DNA of 64,000 bases from Bacteroidota bacterium. Lineage in GTDB: Bacteria; Bacteroidota; Bacteroidia; Cytophagales; Cyclobacteriaceae. How positions within the stretch are numbered: position 1 is the first letter of the stretch; each line of letters opens with the position of its first letter. Position numbers and translations under genes: made by a program. The notes under the pieces were generated by a model. That model did no database searches. It was not told the origin of the DNA and saw only the letters and a list, made by a program, of their open reading frames with translations. Positions 9,665 through 18,400 of this stretch are shown here, in pieces. The DNA lies in the NCBI GenBank assembly GCA_016191555.1, contig JACPVX010000037.1, positions 1-64,000 of the forward strand. The letters are read 5' to 3'.

Positions 9665-10689
9665 TTGCGGTATAACGTAAGTCGAACGGTATAAATATCG
9701 GCATCTTGCAAAATTTCTAAACGATGGCGATCGGGATAGCTTAGTTCCAACCGCTTTCGCAGATTGTCAAGCCCAAAGCCTGAGCGGAGTTTGGTAGGAT
9801 CGGTCGCCAGAATTTGATTCGACACTTCATAGTAAATGGTTTGATCATTCACGCGAAGTTTCATTTTGATCCAACTGTTTTTATCCTTGTCGCGCACACC
9901 ATGTTTAAAAGCATTTTCCAAAAGCGTGATCATCAACAGCGGAGCTATTTCTACGTGATGATAATCACCGTGCTTGTCGAACTGAAGATCAAAACCATTT
10001 GTCAATCGAATGGATTCAAGATGAATGTAGTCATGCAGATAATCCAGTTCTTTGGTAAGTGGCACGCTCAATTTGCTGGCATCGTAAATCATATAGCGCA
10101 TGATGTTGGAAAGTTTAATGATCACGTCAGTAGCATTATCCGATTTAGCATACACCAAGTAGTTAAGATTGTGCAGTGTGTTGAAAAGAAAGTGAGGATT
10201 GATTTGAGCTTTGAGAAAATTGAGTTCAGCGGCCAGTTTTTCATTTTGTAATTGCTTTTGCTTGCTTTCCAAATCAAATCGATCTACGGTGAAGCGAATC
10301 ATTCCGGTAAAAAGCATAAACCCGAGCGCATCCCAAATGGTGCTGATCACACGGCTCAGTTTTACGGTTTTGAAGTAATCTACGTTCTTTGAAAAGGAAG
10401 GATAAATTTCATTTTCAACAAGGATGCGGATAGTCGAGACAAAACCGATCAAAAGCAATGTCAGAAAAAGGTAACGCCACACTTGCTTTCGCGAAAGCCA
10501 AACCGGTAACAACAAAAAGTAATGGCCGTAACTGGCGACTAAATTAAAAATCAAGGGAATGCCTACATAAGCAATCCCTAACTGCCATCCGGTAAACTCT
10601 GAAATATCGTAAAACCGATAGGTGGTATATAGCACCCAGAAGGACAGATGCAGCAGAAGGGTTCGATGTTTCCCCAAGAAAAAATTCAT
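9661..10689 (-). CDS. LytS/YehU-type sensor histidine kinase
   Basis: His_kinase motif AELNFLKAQINPHFLFNTLHNLNYL; PLLMITLLENAFKHGV; GFGLDNLRKRLELSYPDRH. Overlaps the response regulator by 4 nt. Confidence 0.95.
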   Translation of the reverse strand: MNFFLGKHRTLLLHLSFWVLYTTYRFYDISEFTGWQLGIAYVGIPLIFNLVASYGHYFLLLPVWLSRKQVWRYLFLTLLLIGFVSTIRILVENEIYPSFSKNVDYFKTVKLSRVISTIWDALGFMLFTGMIRFTVDRFDLESKQKQLQNEKLAAELNFLKAQINPHFLFNTLHNLNYLVYAKSDNATDVIIKLSNIMRYMIYDASKLSVPLTKELDYLHDYIHLESIRLTNGFDLQFDKHGDYHHVEIAPLLMITLLENAFKHGVRDKDKNSWIKMKLRVNDQTIYYEVSNQILATDPTKLRSGFGLDNLRKRLELSYPDRHRLEILQDADIYTVRLTLYRK

Positions 10690-10890
10690 CTTGTAAAGTA
10701 GGATAAAGATAATTCATTGCCATTAAGATTCTTCCAATTGAATGATTGGCTCAGCCAACGGCTTCAATTGATCACCCGATTTGTTGGTAGACCAATTTCC
10801 TTCATCCGCTGATTTCATAGGTGCATTGGTTGAATACTTTTTTCGGCCAGACAAAAACATCGTTGTTTCACATACTAACTAAAATAAAAT

Positions 10891-11643
10891 ATGATGAACC
10901 TCATTCGAATCAATTTGATTTTATTGTTTACGGTTTCCTTGGAAGCGTATGCACAAGTGGACACACTCAGATCTATTCCTGAAAAATGGATTACGCAGTC
11001 ACTGCGACAAGAAACAGCCCAATACCTGGTGTTCTTTCAAAACAAGAAAAAACCAAAGCAAGCCGGTACGTTTATATGGAGTCGGCAATTAAAAGTAAAG
11101 AATAACACTATTGAAGTAGAGCAAAAGTGGTACAGCTCTGATTCAACCAGCTATCGCTACGTTTACTCGCTGGTAGATCGAAAAACGTTTTTGCCGATTT
11201 ATCATAAAACGATTATGCAGCGTAGCGGCATTGAGGCATTTGACTTTACAGAGCAAAAGATTAAAGGCTCTGACTCAGTGGCCAATAATACAAAAGCAAC
11301 TTTTGAGTTAGCCGCTTCTAAAACGCTTAATTGGGAGCTGGATTTAGAAACATTTTCCTTGCTGGATTTAAAGCCGGGAAAACGCTTCGCAATTAACTTT
11401 TATCATCCGGGCGGAAGAACGGGCCCAGCGTTTTACGAATACAAAGTAACGGGCGATGAGAAAGTGCACACGTACGAAGACAAAGTTGTGGATTGCTGGA
11501 AGTTGCGAATCGATTATAGCGATAAGTACTATGCTATATTTTACATCAGCAAAAAGAGTAAAGAAGTGATAAAAATGGAGGAGGACTTTGGCGCGGGCGT
11601 CCGGTATAAAGTGAAATTACCATTTGCTATCATGGTTAGATAA
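10891..11643 (+). CDS. hypothetical exported protein (DUF3108-like)
   Basis: Signal peptide; long ORF with good composition; late FYISKKSKEVIKMEEDFGAGVRYKVKL segment. Confidence 0.65.
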   Translation: MMNLIRINLILLFTVSLEAYAQVDTLRSIPEKWITQSLRQETAQYLVFFQNKKKPKQAGTFIWSRQLKVKNNTIEVEQKWYSSDSTSYRYVYSLVDRKTFLPIYHKTIMQRSGIEAFDFTEQKIKGSDSVANNTKATFELAASKTLNWELDLETFSLLDLKPGKRFAINFYHPGGRTGPAFYEYKVTGDEKVHTYEDKVVDCWKLRIDYSDKYYAIFYISKKSKEVIKMEEDFGAGVRYKVKLPFAIMVR

Positions 11644-11800
11644 TACCCAGTTTTGTCGCCAAGCGCATACAGTATAAAATCAGAAATTGTTAAAGGCAAC
11701 CCTTTCGGAAGATCTTTCGTCCAGAGACTATCGGCAACGGTGGTCTCTTTTTATTTGCTAGGAAAAAAACAATCTTTGCTTAACACCTAAACCCTTTCCT

Positions 11801-12349
11801 ATGCTGAAGCTTAAACACCAGTTTCTCGCACTATTACTCTTCTGTGCGTTGACAACCACCGCCCAAAAGTATACCGCCACTAAAGGAGAAATCTCCTTTA
11901 CATCCAACGCGATTTTGGAATTAATTAAAGCATCTTCTTCTAAAGTGCAAGGAGTGCTTGACACGTCTACCGGGCAATTTGCGTTCTTGGTTAAAGTCCA
12001 ATCTTTTGAAGGATTTAACAGCAATTTGCAACGCGAGCATTTCAATGAAAAATACTTGGAAACAGATAAATTTTATGATGCCACTTTTACAGGAAAACTG
12101 GTGGAAGATATCGACTTTTCAAAAGAGGGAACATACGATGTAACTGCCAAGGGTACCCTCGTGATCCATGGCAAAAAACAACCGCGAACCATCACTGGAA
12201 AAATTACGGTCGAAAAAGGAAAAATAAAAATCGACTCAGATTTTAAAGTGTTATTGGCCGATCATGATATTAAAATACCAACCATTATTTCAGAGAAAGT
12301 AGCTACCGAAATCTACATCAAACTGATGATTTGGATGGCCCCTAAATAG
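11801..12349 (+). CDS. YceI family protein
   Basis: Signal peptide; ISFTSNAILELIKASSSKVQGVLDTSTGQFAF...REHFNEKYLETDKFYDATFTGKL; GTLVIHGKKQPRTITGKI. Confidence 0.85.
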   Translation: MLKLKHQFLALLLFCALTTTAQKYTATKGEISFTSNAILELIKASSSKVQGVLDTSTGQFAFLVKVQSFEGFNSNLQREHFNEKYLETDKFYDATFTGKLVEDIDFSKEGTYDVTAKGTLVIHGKKQPRTITGKITVEKGKIKIDSDFKVLLADHDIKIPTIISEKVATEIYIKLMIWMAPK

Positions 12350-12441
12350 AGCCAACAGAAAGAAGATTAGCCTCGTCATTACTTTTTCTTTTCTTATTGC
12401 AAATCCCGTTATAACTTGTAGGGTTTATTTAAAAGAAAGAA

Positions 12442-13947
12442 ATGACAAAGGCGATCAAACCATTGGTTCAACAAACCGATGTCGTACTAATGGGTGCGGG
12501 AATCATGAGTGCCACCTTGGGCATCATATTGAAGGAACTTGACCCTTCTATTACCATACAGATTTTTGAAAGAGCTGATGAAGCGGGTACGGAAAGTTCG
12601 GATGCATGGAACAATGCCGGTACAGGCCATGCCGCTTATTGCGAATTGAACTATACTCCCCAAAAACCCGATGGCTCCATTGACATCGCAAAGGCTGTTA
12701 AAATAGCTGAGTCATACGAAGTGTCGAAAGAGTTTTGGGCCTATCTGGTACAAAAGAAATATCTGCCACAGCCATCCGAGTTTATCACTTCCATTCCACA
12801 TGTAAGCTTTGTGTGGGGCGATACCAATGTGGACTATTTGCGAAAGCGCTACGCCCTCATGAAAGATAACCCCATGTTTCGCGACATGACTTTCACGGAA
12901 GACCGCGACTTGATGAAGCAATGGGCTCCTATCGTCATGAACGGACGTGATCAAAAGCAGCCTCTCGCGGCAACAAAAATGGATTTGGGTACGGATGTCA
13001 ACTTTGGTACCCTCACCCGATCGATGATCAGTCAACTCAGCAAAATGCCGGGTGTAACAGTTCACTATAATGTGGAAGCCTTAGATTTGGACCCGGATGG
13101 TAAAGGTGGGTGGGATGTATTTATCCGGAATCTGCTGAGCGAAGAAAAAGATCAGGTAAATACCAAGTTTGTTTTTATTGGAGCAGGCGGGGCTACGCTG
13201 CATTTGCTGAAGCGCGCAGAGATAAACGAACGCAAAGGATATGGCGGTTTTCCCGTGAGTGGTTTGTGGTTGAAATGTTTGAATGAAGACATCATCAAAC
13301 AACATCATGCGAAAGTATATGGTAAAGCAACCGTAGGGTCGCCACCGATGTCTGTGCCACATGTAGACACGCGCATCATCAATGGAAAAAAGGAATTACT
13401 CTTTGGTCCGTTTGCCGGATTTACCACTAAGTTTTTAAAGAATGGTTCCTTAATGGATTTGCCAAAATCCATTCGCTTCGACAACGCCATCCCGATGATC
13501 TTTGCAGGTATGCGCAACATGCCGCTTACGAAATATCTCATCGAGCAAGTGCGTCAAACACCCGAGCAACGGTTGGAAGCACTGAAAGAATATGTGCCCA
13601 TGGCTGAATTGAAAGATTGGGAACTGAAAGAAGCGGGTCAGCGTGTGCAAGTGATTAAGAAAGATAAAAAAGAAGGAGGCGTTTTAGAATTTGGTACGGA
13701 AGTAGTGGTTGCCGAAGATGGAACCGTGGCTGCGTTATTGGGAGCATCACCGGGTGCGTCCACAGCAGCGGCCGTAATGATGGGCTTGCTTTCAAAATGC
13801 TTTAAGAAGCAATTTCCTACCGATGCCTGGCAGAGTAAGTTGAAGGAAATGGCGCCTTCATTGAACGTAGCACTTTCCAAAAACGAAGAACAATTGCAAG
13901 CATCACGCAAACGCACAGCAGACATCCTAAGCTTAGGTATCAAGTAA
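12442..13947 (+). CDS. mqo: malate:quinone oxidoreductase
   Basis: DVVLMGAGIMSATLGIILKELDPSITIQIFERAD; SSDAWNNAGTGHAAYCELNYTP; ALLGASPGASTAAAVMMGLL. Confidence 0.96.
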   Translation: MTKAIKPLVQQTDVVLMGAGIMSATLGIILKELDPSITIQIFERADEAGTESSDAWNNAGTGHAAYCELNYTPQKPDGSIDIAKAVKIAESYEVSKEFWAYLVQKKYLPQPSEFITSIPHVSFVWGDTNVDYLRKRYALMKDNPMFRDMTFTEDRDLMKQWAPIVMNGRDQKQPLAATKMDLGTDVNFGTLTRSMISQLSKMPGVTVHYNVEALDLDPDGKGGWDVFIRNLLSEEKDQVNTKFVFIGAGGATLHLLKRAEINERKGYGGFPVSGLWLKCLNEDIIKQHHAKVYGKATVGSPPMSVPHVDTRIINGKKELLFGPFAGFTTKFLKNGSLMDLPKSIRFDNAIPMIFAGMRNMPLTKYLIEQVRQTPEQRLEALKEYVPMAELKDWELKEAGQRVQVIKKDKKEGGVLEFGTEVVVAEDGTVAALLGASPGASTAAAVMMGLLSKCFKKQFPTDAWQSKLKEMAPSLNVALSKNEEQLQASRKRTADILSLGIK

Positions 13948-13951
13948 AAAA

Positions 13952-14743
13952 ATGAAGCCCCAGATCAGGCCTTATGAAGAAGGAGACCAAGAAAAGATTA
14001 TTCAATTAATCCTCCCTATTCAGCAGCAAGAGTTTGGTGTGTCGATTACCATTGCGGATCAACCCGATCTGCAAAGCGTTTCGACTTTCTATCAACACGC
14101 TCACGGAAATTTTTGGGTGGCCACACATGGCGATGACATAGTAGGTACCATTGCCCTATTAAATATTGGCAATGGGCAAGGCGTTATCCGTAAAATGTTT
14201 GTTCGATCGGATTACCGTGGCGCAGCATTAGGAATCGCGCAGCAACTACTGGATGCGTTAGTGAATTGGTGCCCCACAAAACAAATCGATGAGATTTTTT
14301 TAGGTACTATTGACACGATGAAAGCAGCACATCGCTTTTATGAGAAGAATGGATTTTACTCAATTGAAAAAGAAATGTTGCCGGCAACTTTCCCGCTCAT
14401 GAGAGTCGACAATCGGTTTTACCAGCGAGTGCTTCGACCATCCACTCGAATTTTTCATATCACACCATCCACGCATTGGAAAACATTTGCCGATCACTCG
14501 AGGTATTCGACATCATCACTAGCGCATGAAGGATTTATTCATTGCTCCACACACGAGCAGATAGCGGGGACACTTCACCGTTTTTTTACAGACCAGCGAG
14601 ATCTGGTGTTGCTCCACATTGAGCCATCTCTATTGCAACATGCACTCAAGTATGAAGAGTCAGATGGAAAGCTGTTTCCACATGTTTATGGTGTCATCAA
14701 TCGCGATGCGATTGTTCGTGTGGAGGTATTGCGATTTCAATAG
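13952..14743 (+). CDS. GNAT N-acetyltransferase fused to C-terminal DUF952 domain
   Basis: N-terminal GNAT (VIRKMFVRSDYRGAALGIAQQLLD, RFYEKNGF); C-terminal IFHITPSTHWKTFADHSRYSTSSLAHEGFIHCSTHEQ matches the DUF952 pattern. Confidence 0.85.
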   Translation: MKPQIRPYEEGDQEKIIQLILPIQQQEFGVSITIADQPDLQSVSTFYQHAHGNFWVATHGDDIVGTIALLNIGNGQGVIRKMFVRSDYRGAALGIAQQLLDALVNWCPTKQIDEIFLGTIDTMKAAHRFYEKNGFYSIEKEMLPATFPLMRVDNRFYQRVLRPSTRIFHITPSTHWKTFADHSRYSTSSLAHEGFIHCSTHEQIAGTLHRFFTDQRDLVLLHIEPSLLQHALKYEESDGKLFPHVYGVINRDAIVRVEVLRFQ

Positions 14744-15347
14744 CGTGACCTAGCGCCATCAGCAACTCAATTTTTTCAATTAATTCGGGGAATAGCTTTT
14801 TTCGAACAGACGCCACCAGCGAACCGCGATCTTCAAAAAGTTGCTCTTCAATGGCCAATCCAAAATCTTTAATGAGCCGCATCACTTCGGGCGTAGCCGC
14901 ATAATCATAGAAAACGTGAATTTTTTCAGTCACATCTTTCTCTACGATTACACACTGATTCAGTGCCAGCGAGGCACTTTCCCGATAGGCGTGGATCAAT
15001 CCACTTACGCCTAGTTTAGTGCCACCAAAATATCGCACCACGACTACCAAAGTGTTGGTCAGATTTCTGTTTCGCAGTTGTCCTAAAATTGGATCACCAG
15101 CAGAGTGATTTGGTTCACCATCATCGTTCGACCTAAATTTGGAACTATCCGCACCCAGTATATAGGCATAACAATGATGAGTAGCATCGAAGTATTTTTT
15201 CTTTAAAGCAATCACCTGCTGTCTTACTTCCTCCTCATCCTTTACAGGAAAAGCAAAAGAGATGAATTTACTGCCGCTGTCTTTAAAGAGGCCTTCGGAA
15301 GAATTAGTAATGGTATAAAAGGAGAAAGGATTAGCCACTATCTGCAA
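14697..15347 (-). CDS. YigZ/IMPACT family protein
   Basis: KDSGSKFISFAFPVKDEEEVRQQVIALKKKYFDATHHCYAYILG; NDDGEPNHSAGDPILGQLRNRNLTNTLVVVVRYFGGTKLGVSGLIHAYRESA. Confidence 0.95.
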   Translation of the reverse strand: MQIVANPFSFYTITNSSEGLFKDSGSKFISFAFPVKDEEEVRQQVIALKKKYFDATHHCYAYILGADSSKFRSNDDGEPNHSAGDPILGQLRNRNLTNTLVVVVRYFGGTKLGVSGLIHAYRESASLALNQCVIVEKDVTEKIHVFYDYAATPEVMRLIKDFGLAIEEQLFEDRGSLVASVRKKLFPELIEKIELLMALGHAIEIAIPPHEQSHRD

Positions 15348-15354
15348 AGGTCAT

Positions 15355-15392
15355 AAAAAAAGAAAGACTCCCGAAGGAGCCTTTCTAAATAA
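15355..15392 (-). terminator. Rho-independent terminator of the T9SS gene
   Basis: Minus strand reads AGAAAGGCTCC-TTCG-GGAGTCTTTCT followed by a T-rich tract; UUCG loop. Confidence 0.7.
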
Positions 15393-15407
15393 AAAATACG
15401 GATTGAA

Positions 15408-18400
15408 TTATTTCTGAACAATTAGCTTCAGCGTAGTTAACTTTTGATTGATCACAATTTTCACAATATAAACTCCCCCGGCTAGCCACTGTGTGTTGAT
15501 AACCACCCGAGAGGGTTCGATGGTGTAATTGCAATTCACTTCTTGTCCAACGCTGTTGATGATGGAGAGACCATTGCATTGCGAACCGTTTAAGTTTATG
15601 TAAGCAGAGCCGTTCGTATTTGGATTGGGGAAAATCTTTATCGCATTATTTTCGGAAGCACCTTCTACCGAGCAAGGCTTCGAGTAGGTGGCGGTTCCAT
15701 CAAAGTCCACCTGCTTCAATCGATAATATGCGTATCCGATCGGAGAGAACTTATCTTCAAAAGAGTAATTGGTTTCCAAAATGGTCGTTCCGGCCGACTT
15801 TACTCTTCCAATCGTTTTGAAAGTTTGCGAGTCATCCGATCGCTGCAGTTCAAAGTAATCACTATTTTTTTCAGAGGCTGTTGTCCAGGTCAAAGAAACA
15901 AAGCCGGAGCTAGTAAGGGCGCAATTGAAGCTTGTCAATTCTACCGGTAAAGCATTGCTGAAAGGTGAGGTACTACTCAAAGTAAATGGACCAAAAATGG
16001 ATGTCGGTGCCGAATTGATAATTGTGCCCGAGGCAAAACTTCCTGTTGTGCCTCCGTTTCCCTGGTCGGTCCACTGTGAACCATTCCACGCGGCTACCCG
16101 AAGTCGGCTAAGATTATCGACTACACCGCTGTTGCTTCCCCAACTAAGTGTAACATTTACGCTGGATGTTCCGGATGTTTGGTTGAGCATCCAATATTCG
16201 GCACCGCTTACGTGATCAATAGTACTCGCGCGTGAAGCATTCGGGTACGTTCCATTCGGGTTTACATTAAAATATTGTGCGGTGTAACTGTCCGTTGCTA
16301 CAGCCGGAGCAGAGATAGAAATAGGCCGGTAGAGGTTCGCTCTTCCTAAAGGAAATGTAAAAGCACTGTTTCCAACTTTTGTTACCGGTCCATCTACATA
16401 GCTAGTATTGCTCACACTTGCCACACTTGCACCATTCAGAATTCGCAGTGTAGCATTTTGCGTAACTACTCCGTTAGTGAAGGTCATGGTGCCGCTTATC
16501 TGGTTTATACCAGAGGAGAATGTTACTCCATTTGTTTTGTTGATGATCAAATTATTGAACGATTGTGTTCCGTTGGTTGAGATCGTGCTGTTACTTCCGC
16601 TTCCTACAAAACTGACCGAACCAGCATTGGCTGTAAACGTTCCATTGTTTGTCCAATTACCATTCACATCTAAATTGAACGAGTTAGAGGTAAGACTTGC
16701 GGCAGCGATAGCTGGAGAAGTAATCGTTCCGGTCACGGCAGGAATAGCAGGATTAATTGTAAGACTTCTGGTAACAGCAGCAGTGTTATTAATCACAGGC
16801 ATATTCTGAGGGCCTGCAACCGGAATCAGTGCATCGGTGGTAGACGTGGGAATTCCATTGCACCAATTGCTGGCTGTAAACCAATCGTTGCTGGTTCCTC
16901 CGAGCCACAGTGTTGTTCCTGCCGGTTGGGCGATCAATGTAAATCCAATTGCTAAATAAGAGCCACCCGCTCCTTGTTGCATTTGCAACTCTACGGTTGA
17001 GTTCGAATTGAGAACACCCGTCCATACAGCCGTGTGCGCATCGCAGCAACCTACGTGGCGTGCCACCTCTACTCCATTGATTAACAAATAGAAACTGTCA
17101 TCATGTGCAGGGATATCAATTTGATACATACCGCACGCAAAGCCAGTGCGTTTTGCCGACATGCTTATGTTGGTGGCACTCATAGTACAACCTAGCCACG
17201 CATTACCGTTCGTAGCATTAGCTGTAGATGGCGCAGTGCCGCTAGTCCATCGAGTTGTCGAATTAAAACTGTATCCAGTAGGACCACTTCCATTTTCGGT
17301 ATAGTATCCTTGGTAATTTGTACCAAGAGTCTGAGAGTTAAAGCCGTACACATTCCACGTTCCTGTCGGGAATGTAGTGTAAGCGGGAATTGGAATTACT
17401 GTAATCGTAGAGGTAGCACTGCCAATGGAACAATTATTACTACCAACTACTGTATAGGTAGTAGTGACGGTGGGTGTGGCCACAACAGAAAATCCAGAAG
17501 TTGCACTCAACCCTGTCGATGGACTCCAGGTATAGTTGGCCGCACCGCTTGCTGTTAATGTAATACCGGCAGAAGGACAAGAAGTTGTTACGGCAGCGGG
17601 TGTTACGCTAGTACTAGGCAGCGGGTCTACTGTTAGTGTGAGACTTTTTGTTACTGAGCATCCAGTAAGTGCAGCATCGGTTAACGTATTGGTAACGGTG
17701 TAAGTTGGGCCAACGGTGGCACCGGTTGTCTGTATAAAGGGATTAGAAATAGTTGAGCTTGGCGCAAATGTAACAGTAGGGTCACTCGGACTTACCGACC
17801 AGGAATAAGTTGCTCCGGTAATGGCCGAAGTAGCTGACAACGCTGCATTGGTGCCCGCACAAACGGTAATATTCGAATTGATTGTTTGAGGACGATTGGA
17901 AGATGGAGTTATCGAAACCTGCAAATTTCCGGGTCCGTTATTGTTTACCAATCTGAATTCTACAGTGGAAGTTGGACCCAGAAATCCTGTCCAAATATTA
18001 GATTGAAGAGTAGGTGTGTAGGCATTGTTTTGAAAAACTTGCACCCCATCGATTAGCAGAGTCAAAAAGTCATCTTGAAAAGGAATATCTATTTGATAAT
18101 ATCCACACGTAAAGTTCGTGCGCTTGAAACTGATTGAATAGTTGGTGCTTCCAAAAGAACAACCAACATAACCAGTAGTGGTTGTAGGCCCATTTGAAGA
18201 TCCCCATTTTGTAGTTGTATTAAAGCTAACACCGCTTTCTGTGTAGTAACCGTAATAGTTGCTCAAGGTCGTATTGTTATGGCAGTAAGCATTCCAAACA
18301 CCATTACCAAAATCAGTAGCCGGTACAGGCGTAACCGGAACATTTTGGACCGTCACCGTGGTGTTGATATTGGCTGTTTGACAACCGGTACTGCCTGTAA

